From Avena insularis (Eukaryota; Streptophyta; Magnoliopsida; Poales; Poaceae), in NCBI GenBank assembly GCA_023614405.1, contig CM042693.1:336085527-336149526 (forward strand): a DNA stretch of 64,000 nt, read 5' to 3'. The notes beneath the pieces are model-generated. The model saw nothing but the letters and a program-made list of their open reading frames with translations, searched no databases and was not told where the DNA came from. Position numbers and translations under genes: made by a program. This document shows positions 12,602-25,045 of the stretch, piece by piece (within the stretch, counting starts at the first letter, position 1; each line of letters begins with the position of its first letter).

Positions 12602-14535
12602 TCACATAGGAGATATATATTTGAAGTGAAAAAGATCATCAAGAAGCAAATATCCAACACATTTGAGTCTAACCCACTTCCTATGCAAGGGGGTCTCGTG
12701 AGAAAACAAATTATTGGAACAAAAAGCCCCTAGCACAGGAAGACAAAACAAATGCAACTTCAAAGCTTTCAACATAAAACGGGGAAACTTAATATTACTA
12801 AGGTGCATAAAACTGTGTTTCCCTCTCTCATAATAACTTTCAGTAGCACTTTGAATAAAGTTGACAATATATCTGGCAAAGGAAACAACTTTATCATCAA
12901 AATGAGCATACTTACAATCATCAAAAAGAGGTCCAAGGTCATAAACTGGATCAATAGAAGCAAGTTGTTCCACCCTGAAATCTTCATTAGGCAAGCTGTT
13001 TACACGGGAGCTTTAGCAAATTTGGAAAAGTTAAACTCATAAGAATCTCCATCAAACTTAGTTAAAACTTTCTCCTTCTTATAATCTATAATAGCTCCAC
13101 AAGTGTTCAATAAAGGTCTACCAAAAATGATAGGACAAGTTTTGCTAGCTGCTGAATTAAGCACTAGAAAATCAGCAGGATACTTAATCTTACCGCAAAG
13201 AACCTCCACATCTCTTACAATACCAATAGGGAAAATGGTTTCCTTATTAGCAAGGTTAATAACCACATCAATGTCCTCAATCTCACAAGGACCAATTTCA
13301 TGCATAATTTCCCTGTAAAGCTCATAAGGAATAGCACTAGAACTAGCACCAATATCACATAAACCATAATAGCAATGATCACCAATTTTAACAAAAAGCA
13401 TAGGGACACTAGCTTTTCTAACTTTCCTAGGACGAGAGATAATATTAGAAGCGTCTTCACAGAAGACAATGTGCTCATCCTCTATATTTCTAGTGACAAG
13501 ATCTTTCACAATAGCTACCCCAGGTTCAATGTTTATTTGCTCATAAGGTTCCACAGTTTTCTTCGTACCTTTGTTATTCGCACTAATTATCATAGAGTAC
13601 TCCTTTACCTTAGCTGGGAAAGGTGTTTTCTCAACATAAGGTTTAGGCACAATACGATCAATAGTACAAACTTCAGTATTTCTAACAGGAACATGACTAA
13701 CAACATCTTTATAAGGTGCATGGTACTTATTCCACTTCTTTTTAGGAATTTCTATATAAGAGGCAAAGGCCTTAAAACAATTGGCAATACTTTGAGAATC
13801 AAGACCATACTCAGTACTAATGTCACGGAAGTCATCAGTTCCCATAAAAGATTTAATGCATTCATAATCATAGTTCATACCTGACTTTCTTCCTTTGTCA
13901 TTATCCCATGCTTCAGTGTTCTCTTGAATACAGTCTAGGAGATCCCATTTAGCTTCTTCCTTCATATGTGTGAATGATCTAGCACAAGAAGCATCTAGTA
14001 AATCTTTATCATGAAGAGAAAGCCTAGCATAAAAGTTATTGATAATAATATTGTTAGGGAGTTCGTGAATAGGACATTTAAGCATTAGTAACTTCAATAT
14101 ACCCCAAGATTGAGTTGTACTCTCTCCATCACGAGGCCAAATGTTATATATCAGATTCCTATCCTTATGAATTTCATTGGGAGGATAGAATTTAGAATAA
14201 AAGAGAGGTACTATTTCCTCCCATTCCATGGATTGTCCATTCTTCAGCAGTTTATACCATTCTTCAGCTCTTCCTTTCAATGATATAGAGAGTAACTTCT
14301 TCTTCACATGTTCAGTTGTGATACCTGCACACTTAAACAACCCGCATTATTCAAGGATAAAAAGCAAATGATCACCAGGATGGACAGTTACATCCCCTAA
14401 ATAATAATTATCCATAACATGATCAACAATACTTGTAGGTATCTTACACGGATCTATCTCAACAGGTGGTGGTTCATCTACTACCCTAACAGTGGTAGTA
14501 GTTTTCCCAAACAGAAAACCAAGTGGGTTATCCAT
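12602..14535 (-). pseudogene. Element A gag-aspartic protease with hydrophobic C-terminal extension, broken
   Basis: The start is taken at ATG 14535 (MDNPLGFLFGKTTTTVRVV). An in-frame TAA at 14347-14349 interrupts gag just before FKCAGITTEHVKKKLLSISL, a Retrotrans_gag-type block followed by AEEWYKLL. About 330 residues later comes an aspartic protease core, YYGLCDIGASSSAIPYELY, with the D-I/L-GAS form usual for Athila-type elements, then PIIFGRPLLNT. A TAA at 13000-13002 plus a one-base shift separates this from a downstream frame (PNEDFRVEQLASID...) that ends at 12602. Instead of reverse transcriptase the tail has two hydrophobic stretches (KLHLFCLPVLGAF and GYLLLDDLFHF). With one stop and one shift it cannot be made as a single protein. 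Confidence 0.8.
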
Positions 14536-14623
14536 ATTGGAAACAAAGTAACAAACAGAAATAAAAACAATACTCATAGTAGAAGTTTCCTTTACCATTT
14601 CCACTCTTCAATAGCACTTCACT

Positions 14624-14640
14624 CCCCGGCAACGGTGCCA
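14624..14640 (-). promoter_or_regulatory. Element A primer-binding site (tRNA-Asp type)
   Basis: The minus strand reads TGGCACCGTTGCCGGGG, 11 nt after the 5' LTR. It matches the complement of the plant tRNA-Asp 3' end (TGGCGCCGTTGCCGGGG) except for one G-to-A change. Confidence 0.8.
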
Positions 14641-14651
14641 GAAAATAGTAT

Positions 14652-15353
14652 TGATGACCCACAAGTATAGGGGGTGTATTGTAGTACTTTTGATAAATAG
14701 GAGTGTCGATCCCAACGAGGAGCAGAAGGTGTTGACTACTGGTATGGAGCAGGAAATCTCTGTAAATACTTAGCAAACGGATTTTTAGGAGTTTTCTGAT
14801 AAAGCAAAGAAATAAAGTGCAAGTAATAAAGACAGCAAACAAATGCAGCAAGTGGCCCAATCCTTTCTTAGCAAAGGACAAGCCGGTGGAAATACTTATA
14901 AGGACCAAAAGTTCTGGAGGACACATGGGAATTCTATCAAGTGCTTTCGCTTAAAATAGCTGGGTAGTCTTGTTTGGTGTTGTAAGTGTTGTGTGGGTGA
15001 ACCTGTGCTAATGTACCAACCTTACTTGGACTAATACATACTTGTGATTAATCCCCTTGCAAGCATCCACAACTACAAGAAAGCAATTAAGGTATAAACC
15101 TAACCACAACCTTAATCTCTGAGATCCTACACTCCCTTGTGCAATGGTGTCCTAATGGGGGTTCAGGTTTCTGTCACTCCGGCAACCCAAAATTAGTAGC
15201 CAAATACATAATGCATTCCCCTAGGCCCATAAATGGTGATGTATCATGTAGTCGACGTTCACATGACACCACTAGAAGAATAGCACCACAACTTAAATAC
15301 TAAACCATTGAATAATATCTCAACACAAATCCACTACTAACAACATGACTTCT
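14652..15353 (-). repeat. Element A LTR 2, part left of element C
   Basis: Starts TGATGACCC and matches 7655-8345 of LTR 1. It is interrupted at 15353; the last five bases (CTTCT, 15349-15353) are duplicated at 25041-25045 by the insertion of C. Confidence 0.9.
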
Positions 15354-18300
15354 TGTAAGGTTCCCAACCTTTCATAAGGTAGAGTCCCCTGTGTTTACAA
15401 TGCTAGTCCCTGGATCAATAGCTAGCATCCACAGTTAAGATGTAATATCAAGAAACAAAGGTCATAATATAACTTTATAACCAGGAATAAAATAAGTTAT
15501 TACATCTTACGTAGCTCATTTGGCTATTACATTACACTGTAGCAGAATATCTATAAGCATGGGGTCCTTCATCTTCAAAGTGCCACAGGCAGACATGTTG
15601 GTTGTAGACTTGTAATCCTAATCAAGAAACTTCACTAACATCAATCAAACCTGCAACATAACAAGTTACAGCCACAAGGGTCAATACATTTGAATTGTAT
15701 TGGCAAGTGATACTATGGTAGTATAGTGGAGTCTATCATCTATATGCTTTTGGCTAAGTGGAGTTGAGGCTTGCATTGCTCAAAATAGATTTTTCCTTAT
15801 CATTTGAAAACACTAAGTTTTGCTTGACAAAATAATCCTTCCCAAGGCATCTCCCAATCAAAGATTGAAGATCCTTTAACCCTTGTTCCACCACAAGTTT
15901 TTAACTTAGAAATTTGGATGATGAGATTCTTGATAGCTTCCATGTCTTGATGCTCAAATTGTCCTTTACCAGGGACATGGCTAAGTACTTAGATTTTACA
16001 CTCTGCAGAGGTGGTGCACTTTCCCCACAAGACTTGATTTCACCAAGACAAGATCTTTCAGAAGCCTTTCCTTAGACCAAATGGACGCGTTCCAACCTAT
16101 CATCCCACTACCACCAACTGTCCAAATGGCTAAGTTCTAGCAACCTATGTGATCCAGGCAGAGCCCATAATGCCAAGTTGCTGCACTTGAAGCTTCTCAA
16201 CATTTGACATCTCAAATCTCTTTGTTCCTGGGTGGCCATCCACAAGTGTGATACACAAGGTAAACCATATCCATGGGCCTTGTGTAACCACTCAACCAAA
16301 AACCACCAAGCAATTACCATTCCACCCAGGTGATTCATTAACTTAGTTGTTTTATTAAACAAAAATACAAGTCCTCAGACTTAGAAATTTTTCCATAGTG
16401 TGAGTATATATCCACCCTTGTTTTCTATTAGCTAAGCTAAGCATGATGGTAGTAGGAGTCTTAACTTAGAAAATTTTACTATGGTTTCATCTACTAGGTT
16501 TTCCCATAGCATGGTTTATACTTAGCAAAATTCCATGCAAGTCTTACTTAGAAATATCACTAATGCATAGTGAAAATAATGGGACAAGAGTATGAAGCAT
16601 CACTTGCCTTTTTGGTAGAGAGTGTAAGTTCACTCCTTGTCCTTGCAACAATCACACTCTTCAAGTCACTACAATTCAATCAAGCAAGGCACAAACTCAA
16701 TCTACCAATCAAGCAAAACGTCACATAAAATGAGAAAGTCAAAGTAATGCATGCAAGCATGCCAAGCTTTGTTTTATTTGAAAAAGTGGTTCCTAATGGG
16801 TCATAAACATTTGAAAACACCTAATGGTCATTTTATAAAGTGGCAAAGTCATTTGCAAAAGGTTTCACTTCATAAACCATTTTCAACAAAGTATCATTTT
16901 ATGTGGTGTAGAAATGTTTTTACTAAGGCATTAATCTATAGGGTTCACAAAATATGTTTTCAAACCATAAAACTTGGTGTTTAGGGTCAGAGAGTTTAAA
17001 ACAAAACATTTCCCAAAAGTTTTCTTTCAAAAACATTTTTAATAAATAAACTATATTTTATTTGACTAGAAATGGTTTTAAATCAAAGAATCATTCTTTT
17101 GTTTTACCAAATACATTTTTGAAACCACAAAGTGTTTCCTATGGTCAGTAGGTTCAAATCACACCATTTGCCAAAGATTTTATCCCCAAAATCATTTTTG
17201 AACAATTTTTATAATCCAAACAAGCATACAAATGTTTCTGCAAAAACAAACATTTTTCCAGAAGCTTTTTACTAAGCAAATGGCATGGTTGGCTAGGGCT
17301 TGTTCCACTGATTCCATTGATATAAAGTTTGCAAATTTTGGACGTGTGGAACAAAAGTTATGGAATTTACAAGATTGGAATTCTAATAGATCAAATTCTG
17401 TTTTTAAAACAAACACTGGGACACGCGTCTTAATTCTATTCGTCCATACCGTTTCGCTCGGATCGGCTACTCTGGCGCGTTGGATCTAATTAAATCGCAT
17501 GGATCAGATTGCTTACCCCTTCGTTTTAAGTGGTTCTATCCTATCCACTAGATCGAGATCGGACGGCTGCTGCGAGCTTGACCTAAAACGAGCGGCGCTG
17601 CGATGGTGGCTGGCGGCGGAGCGGCCAGATGGTGGTGGTGCCGGTGATGCAGGAAGCTAGAGTGGCTGGGGAGATGCTCACCGCGTTCGCAGAAGCCTGG
17701 GGAAGCTCAAGGTGTTCTCGAGGAGTCAAGGGGCGCACGGAGGTGAGGGTAATGGCTCGCCGGAGTTCTTGCTGGCGTCGGTTGCGCGCGATCGTGGTCG
17801 AGGGCGAGGCTGTAGGTCGTCCCGAAGCAAAATAAGTGCACGGTTAGATGCGGGTGAGTGCGGTGAGTGCAGGAGTGACATCGGGAAGGAGAGGGGCGGA
17901 CGCATGCTTACGGGGAGGGTCGCCGGAGAGGAAGCAGACGGTGGCGGCGTTTGGAGTCATCACTGTCGAGGCTCAGAGGCGTGCGCGAGCGAGCTGCGGA
18001 TGCAGAAAGATGCGCCAGGGCCTGGGGAACTTGTGAGTGTGATCAAGGAGGCGAGGGGTGGTGAATGCTGGCCGGAATCGTCGCCGGAGCGTCGTCGGAC
18101 AGAGGGTGGTGTGGCGAGGAATTGGGCGGCCTGGGGGCGTGTTGAGGTGGGGCGACAGAGGGAACGAGGAGAGGGCGCTATAACATGCATGGTCGCAGAG
18201 TAATGGCGAAAGCGTTAAGTGAATTTAACGCGGCATCAACGGCAGAAACGGGCGTGGTCATCATGGGAGGAAGAAGATGAGCTGGAGGGGTGGGGCATGC

Positions 18301-19404
18301 TTGTCAGTGAGAAAGGGAGTGAGGGGGAGGGGTCCACGAGTCAGTGACTTAGCGGGTGTGAGTTCGAGTGAAAGAAAATGCTTCGGGGGGGGAAGAGGAG
18401 GTGGGCTGGCTGGGCTTAGTGGGCTAGGATAGTTGGGCTGGCCGTTTCATATTTTTTTTGTTGTTCCGAATTCTTTTTCCTTTTTCCAATTCAATTTCTG
18501 TTTCGAAATTCAAATCACAAATCAAACAACCAAACCAAATAAACTTCCACTAAACTTTATATTGGGTTTAGCTCTGTTTATCAACACAAAACAAAGTCCC
18601 AAAAATAAAATATTAATTTCATTCTTTTTAGGATCTATTTAATAATTAAATAAAATAGACCTTAATTATTAATTCAAATAGGTTTTGATTTATTTAATAA
18701 AATCTCCATTTGAAGACTAAATATTATTAAAACCAAAACAGTAGGTTTTATTTGAAAATATAAGATATTTGGAAACTTGTTTAAAATAAAATAACATTTT
18801 TTATTTTAGGGTCCATTAATAATTAAATAAGATGGACCTTAGTTAATAATTCAAATAGGATTTGTTTTATTAAAATATTTATTTTGAAATCTAAAATAAA
18901 GTCAAAAACATTTCAGTAGGTTTTAATTGAGAATATAAAATACTTGGAAAACTTATTTAAAATAAATAAATGAGTTTTAGTGTTTATTTAAAATGGGAAA
19001 AGCCTTTACTTTAATAAATTTGGTTTATTAATAAACACTCATTGTTTTATTTAAATAAACCTTTACTCTTTTAATCAAAACAAAGCAAAATATTTTATTT
19101 CAAAAGTTTGGCCAAGGTTTACTTTGGCTTTATAAAAGAAATAGTCTTTATTTAATTTTTTTTACCTTTTCTTTTGAAAACCAAATCTTTTATTTAAAAG
19201 ATCCAAAATAGTAATTCCAAATATTTTTAATTTTATTGTTTATTTATCTTTTTAAATCCCTTTAGGATTTTATTTGATCCAAATAGGTTTTGAAAGTTTC
19301 CAAATGGATTCAAAAAGTTTCTTCTCACCCTGAAAATCAATAAAGTTTTATTGAATTCATTTATTTTTCACATAACAAGATTTGGAAAATCTTGGGATGT
19401 GACA
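15354..19404 (-). repeat. Element C 3' LTR (4051 bp)
   Basis: Plus-strand bounds are TGTAAGGTTCCC and GGGATGTGACA. Read on the minus strand it has an AT-rich U3 (19404-18450), a GC-rich stretch (18440-17430) opening near a gggctggccc-like motif, and an AT-moderate tail. The ORFs readable across the GC-rich part lack any recognised motif and are composition artefacts. Confidence 0.95.
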
Positions 19405-19417
19405 GGCTACCACCCTT
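19405..19417 (-). promoter_or_regulatory. Element C polypurine tract
   Basis: The minus strand reads AAGGGTGGTAGCC immediately before the 3' LTR. Confidence 0.75.
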
Positions 19418-19507
19418 AAAATAAATCTCGTCCCGAGATTTGGGAAGGTTAGGGTTACAAGTTGGCTCAAAGGCATCTAGGGTACTACCACCCTTAAAAT
19501 TTTTCAT

Positions 19508-20329
19508 CTATTTTACATATTGGCCTTCTTGGGATCCTGGGGAAATGTTCTCTGGGCAAACATCTGCATAGTGTCCTTTGTTTTCACACTTGAAACATGT
19601 GACAAGGCTGAGATCCTTCATAGGCTGGTTTATATTGGGCTTCATCTTTTCTGGAAAGAAGTTTGCATAGTGGCCTAGTTCCTTGCATTTAAAACACATC
19701 ACTTGGCTGATATCTTTCTTTTCCTTTGGTATCATTGCCTCTTGTTTGTTTCTTTGGTTATTCTTCTTTTCTGGGCATTCATTGGCATAGTGTCCCATCT
19801 CTTTGAAATTGTAACATTGCACTTGAGTAATATCCTTCTTGCTAGGGTTGGGGCATTTCTTCTTCTTCTTTTTGGGTCTCTCTAAAGCTAGGAGTTCTTC
19901 TAGTTCATGTTCTTCATATCTCACCTCAAAGGTGGGAAATCTTTCTCTCTTCTTGGGGCATTGATCTTCATGCTCCTTGGATGTATGATCCTTGTCTCCA
20001 CAAGTATTGCTAGCTTGGGTTCCTTCTAGAATAGCATCTTTATCATCCTTGTTGTCATTAGCTCTTTGGGAAAAGTTTTCTCCCATGTTGATCATTTGAG
20101 TAACCAATCCTTGCAACAATTGGGATTGAAGTTTCAAAATCCTTTGTATGACTGGGTCTAGTCCATTGTTGTTGGCTAAAAGCTGAGTTGTCTCTTGGCT
20201 CAACTGGTTTTGGGTTGTTATAAGTTCTCTCATGGTGTCCTCTTGGTTGTTGTTGTTGTCACCATCCTTGATGTTGGAGTTTCTTGGAGTAGTCATCTGT
20301 TTGGGTTGCATTGAGATTAGAATAGGCAA
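19508..20329 (-). CDS. Element C gag-like protein with three zinc-knuckle units
   Basis: 273 codons, uninterrupted, from ATG 20329 (a second Met at residue 12, MTTPRNSN, is equally plausible). An Asn/Gln-rich N-terminus is followed by a charged middle with a lysine run (residues 152-158). Then come three CCHC-type units at about residues 172-185, 212-225 and 245-258. Only the third is canonical (CFKCENKGHYADVC). Unit 1 reads CYNFKEMGHYANEC and unit 2 CFKCKELGHYANFF, each with one zinc cysteine replaced by Phe. CCHC knuckles bind nucleic acid during packaging of retroelement RNA. The large gag matrix/capsid part of a full gag is reduced, and no protease or pol follows. It is the only ORF of the element. 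Confidence 0.8.
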   Translation of the reverse strand: MPILISMQPKQMTTPRNSNIKDGDNNNNQEDTMRELITTQNQLSQETTQLLANNNGLDPVIQRILKLQSQLLQGLVTQMINMGENFSQRANDNKDDKDAILEGTQASNTCGDKDHTSKEHEDQCPKKRERFPTFEVRYEEHELEELLALERPKKKKKKCPNPSKKDITQVQCYNFKEMGHYANECPEKKNNQRNKQEAMIPKEKKDISQVMCFKCKELGHYANFFPEKMKPNINQPMKDLSLVTCFKCENKGHYADVCPENISPGSQEGQYVK

Positions 20330-20958
20330 GATATTTCTAAGGAAATAATTCTAATCACACTCATCACAATTCACACAAGCATTGTGCAAGCAATCACAAA
20401 CAAACATTCCACTCAAACAACAAGTTTCAAGCATATTTTTAGGCATCCAAAAAAATATTTTGTTACACCACATAAGTTGGTGTGTTTGACTTAACTAAAT
20501 ATGGTGGTCCATCTATATGGTTCACTTGTGATCTTTCCATTCTCCTTGGTTGATTGCATGTGATCATGGCTTCCTTGGGAAAAACTCTTGGTCACAAAAA
20601 CTTCAATTGTGTTTCCTTATTCTTCAAGTCTTGAGCAATATTTATTGTCTCACTTGTAGTCCTTAGTGATATCCAAGGTTGAAGTCCTTGGTGAAAATGC
20701 TGAAGATGTTGAAGTCATTAGAGTTGAAGATGTTGAAGTCATTAGAGTTGATGGAGTCCTTTGCACATGGTGAAGTCTTTGGCCATGGGGTAGGTTTTTC
20801 CATCAAGTTGAAAATAGAAGAGATGTAGAGTTGAAACCAAAATGGTTAGGAAAGAGTTTACAAGATTGTTTGTAAATAAGTTTTGGAACAAATACAACTC
20901 TTATTTTTCTAAGGGGTTTTGTCCAATCCTAGGGTTACAATCCTACAGGCAACACAAT

Positions 20959-20970
20959 GCTCTGATACCA
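20959..20970 (-). promoter_or_regulatory. Element C primer-binding site (initiator tRNA-Met)
   Basis: The minus strand reads TGGTATCAGAGC, two bases after the 5' LTR, complementary to the 3' end of initiator tRNA-Met. Confidence 0.9.
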
Positions 20971-20972
20971 TC

Positions 20973-23900
20973 TGTAAGGTTCCCAACCTTTAATAAGGTA
21001 GAGTCCCCTGTGTTTACAATGCTAGTCCCTGGATCAATAGCTAGCATCCATAGTTAAGATGTAATATCAAGAAACAAAGGTCATAATATAACTTTATAAC
21101 CAGGAATAAAATAAGTTATTACATCTTACGTAGCTCATTTGGCTATTACATTACACTGCAGCAGAATATCTATAAGCATGGAGTCCTTCATCTTCAAAGT
21201 GCCACAGGCAGACATGTTGGTTGTAGACTTGTAATCCTAATCAAGAAACTTCAATAACATCAATCAAACCTGCAACATAACAAGTTACAGCCACAAGGGT
21301 CAATACATTTGAATTGTATTGGCAAGTGATACTATGGTAGTATAGTGGAGTCTATCATCTATATGCTTTTGGCTAAGTGGAGTTGAGGCTTGCATTGCTC
21401 AAAATAGATTTTTCCTTATCATTTGAAAACACTAAGTTTTGCTTGACAAAATAATCCTTCCCAAGGCATCTCCCAATCAAAGATTGAAGATCCTTTAACC
21501 CTTGTTCCACCACAAGTTTTTAACTTAGAAATTTGGATGATGAGATTCTTGATAGCTTCCATGTCTTGATGCTCAAATTGTCCTTTACCAGGGACATGGC
21601 TAAGTACTTAGATTTTACACTCTACAGAGGTGGTGCACTTTCCCCACAAGACTTGGTTTCACCAAGACAAGATCTTTCAGAAGCCTTTCCTTAGACCAAA
21701 TGGACGCGTTCCAACCTATCATCCCACTACCACCAACTGTCCAAATGGCTAAGTTCTAGCAACCTATGTGATCCAGGCAGAGCCCATAATGCCAAGTGGC
21801 TGCACTTGAAGCTTCTCAACATTTGACATCTCAAATCTCTTTGTTCCTGGGTGGCCATCCACAAGTGTGATACACAAGGTAAACCATAGCCATGGGCCTT
21901 GTGTAACCACTCAACCAAAAACCACCAAGCAATTACCATTCCACCCAGGTGATTCATTAACTTAGTTGTTTTATTAAACAAAAATACAAGTCCTCAGACT
22001 TAGAAATTTTTCCATAGTGTGAGTATATATCCACCCTTGTTTTCTATTAGCTAAGCTAAGCATGATGGTAGTAGGAGTCTTAACTTAGAAAATTTTACTA
22101 AGGTTTCATCTACTAGGTTTTCCCATAGCATGGTTTATACTTAGCAAAATTCCATGCAAGTCTTACTTAGAAATATCACTAATGCATAGTGAAAATAATG
22201 GGACAAGAGTATGAAGCATCACTTGCCTTTTTGGTAGAGAGTATAAGTTCACTCCTTGTCCTTGCAAGAATCACACTCTTCAAGTCACTACAATTCAATC
22301 AAGCAAGGCAAAAACTCAATCTACCAATCAAGCAAAACGTCACATAAAATGAGAAAGTCAAAGTAATGCATGCAAGCATGCCAAGCTTTGTTTTATTTGA
22401 AAAAGTGGTTCCTAATGGGTCATAAACATTTTAAAACACCTAATGGTCATTTTATAAAGTGGCAAAGTCATTTGCAAAAGGTTTCACTTCATAAACCATT
22501 TTCAAAACAAAGTATCATTTTATGTGGTATAGAAATGTTTTTACTAAGGCATTAATCTATAGGGTTCACAAAATATGTTTTCAAACCATAAAACTTGGTG
22601 TTTAGGGTCAGAGAGTTTAAAACAAAACATTTCCCAAAAGTTTTCTTCCAAAAACATTTTTAATAAATAAACTATATTTTTATTTGACTAGAAATGGTTT
22701 TAAATCAAAGAATCATTCTTTTGTTTTACCAAATACATTTTTGAAACCACAAAGTGTTTCCTATGGTCAGTAGGTTCAAATCACACCATTTGCCAAAGAT
22801 TTTATCCCCAAAATCATTTTTGAACAATTTTTATAATCCAAACAAGCATATAAATGTTTCTGCAAAAACAAACATTTTTCCAGAAGCTTTTTACTAAACA
22901 AATGGCATGGTTGGCTAGGGCTTGTTCCACTGATTCCATTGATATAAAGTTTGCAAATTTTGTACGTGTGGAACAAAAGTTATGGAATTTACAAGATTGG
23001 AATTCTAATTGATCAAATTCTGTTTTTAAAACAAACACTGGGACACGCGTCTTAATTCTATTCGTCCATACCGTTTCGCTCGGATCGGCTACTCTGGCAC
23101 GTTGGATCTAATTAAATCGCACGGATCAGATTGCTTACCCCTTCGCTTTAAGTGGTTCTATCCTATCCACTAGATCGAGATCGGACGGCTGCTGCGAGCT
23201 TGACCTAAAACGAGCGGCGCTGCGGTGGTGGATGGCGGTGGAGCAGCCAGATGGTGGCAGTGCCGGCGATGCAGGAAGCTAGAGTGGCTGGGGAGATGCT
23301 CACCGCGTTCGCAGAAGCCTGGGGAAGCTCAAGGTGTTCTCGAGGAGTCAAGGGGCGCACGGAGGTGAGGGTAATGGCTCACGGAGTTCTTCTTGCTGGC
23401 GTCGGTTGCGCGCGGTCGTGGTCGAGGGCGAGGCTGTAGGTCGTCCCGAAGCAAAATAAGTGCACGGTTAGATGCGGGTGAGTGCGGTGAGTGCAGGAGT
23501 GACATCGGGAAGGAGAGGGGCGGACGCATGCTTACGGGGAGGGTCACCGGAGAGGAAGCAGACGGTGGCGGCGTTTGGAGTAAATCCACTCGAGGCTCGA
23601 GCCTTGTGAGCGAGCTGCGAATGCAGAAAGATGCGCCAGGGCCTGGGGAACTTGTGAGTATGATCGAGGAGGCAAGGGGTGGTGAATGCTGGCCGGAATC
23701 GTCGCCGGAGCATCGTCGGACAGAGGATGGTGTGGCGAGGAATTGGGCGGCCTGGGGGCGTGTTGAGGTGGGGCGACAGAGGGGAACGAGAGAGGAGAGG
23801 GAGGCGCTATAACGTGCGTGGTCGCAGCGAGTAATGGCGAAGGCGTTAAGGCGAATTTAACCGCGGCATCAACGGCAGGAAACGGCGGGCGTGGTCGTCG

Positions 23901-25040
23901 CGGGGAGGAAGAAGATGAGCTGGAGGGGTGGGGCATGCTTGTCAGCGAGAAAGGGAGTGAGGGGGAGGGGTCCACGAGTCAGTGACTTAGCGGGTGTGAG
24001 TTCGAGTGAAAGAAAACGCTTCGGGGGGAAAGAGGAGGTGGGCTAGCTGGGCTTAGTGGGCTAGGATAGTTGGGCTGGCCGTTTCATATTTTTTTTTGTT
24101 CCGAATTCTTTTTCCTTTTTCCAATTCAATTTCTGTTTCGAAATTCAAATCACAATTCAAACAACCAAACCAAATAAACTTCCACTAAACTTTATATTGG
24201 GTTTAGCTCTGTTTATCAACACAAAACAAAGTCCCGAAATAAAATATTAATTTCATTCTTTTTAGGATCTATTTAATAATTAAATAAAATAGACCTTAAT
24301 TATTAATTCAAATAGGTTTTGATTTATTTAATAAAATCTCCATTTGAAGACTAAATATTATTAAAACCAAAACAGTAGGTTTTATTTGAAAATATAAGAT
24401 ATTTGGAAACTTGTTTAAAATAAAATAACATTTTTTATTTTAGGGTCCATTAATAATTAAATAAGATGGACCTTAGTTAATAATTCAAATAGGATTTGTT
24501 TTATTAAAATCTTTATTTTGAAATCTAAAATAAAGTCAAAAACATTTCAGTAGGTTTTAATTGAGAATATAAAATACTTGGAAAACTTATTTAAAATAAT
24601 TAAATAAGTTTTAGTGTTTATTTAAAATGGGAAAAGCCTTTACTTTAATAAATTTGGTTTATTAATAAACACTCATTGTTTTATTTAAATAAACCTTTAC
24701 TCTTTTAATCAAAACAAATCAAAATATTTTATTTCAAAAGTTTGGCCAAGGTTTACTTTGGCTTTATAAAAGAAATAGTCTTTATTTAATTTTTTTTTAC
24801 CTTTTCTTTTGAAAACCAAATCTTTTATTTAAAAGATCCAAAATAGTAATTCCAAATATTTTTTAATTTTATTGTTTATTTATCTTTTTAAATCCCTTTA
24901 GGATTTTATTTGATCCAAATAGGTTTTGAAAGTTTCCAAATGGATTCAAAAAGTTTCTTCTCACCCTGAAAATCAATAAAGTTTTATTTTATTCATTTAT
25001 TTTTCACATAACAAGATTTGGAAAATCTTGGGATGTGACA
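20973..25040 (-). repeat. Element C 5' LTR (4068 bp)
   Basis: Matches 15354-19404 along its whole length. Differences are mostly single substitutions, plus several short indels in the GC-rich part (for example near 23780-23900 against 18150-18270). Confidence 0.95.
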
Positions 25041-25045
25041 CTTCT

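Larger units (their letters stand above)
15354..25040 (-). mobile_element. Element C: non-autonomous gag-only LTR retrotransposon with 4-kb LTRs
   Basis: Flanked by CTTCT duplications (15349-15353, 25041-25045) inside an LTR of element A. Its LTRs are about 4.05 kb each, while the internal region is only 1568 bp and holds one gag ORF. The primer-binding site (20959-20970) and polypurine tract (19405-19417) set minus orientation. No pol is present, so movement required proteins from another element. LTR pair similarity is high (few substitutions per hundred bases by eye), making it the youngest layer of the nest. Confidence 0.95.

Noticed and set aside
17712..18203. Long open frames in the GC-rich middle of the element C LTR (also 23393-23975)
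   Set aside because: They occur in both LTRs with frame-changing indels between copies and lack any domain; open frames are expected from GC-rich composition.
14624..20970. tRNA-like matches at LTR borders as tRNA genes
   Set aside because: Only 12-17 bases complementary to tRNA 3' ends, placed next to LTRs; they are primer-binding sites.
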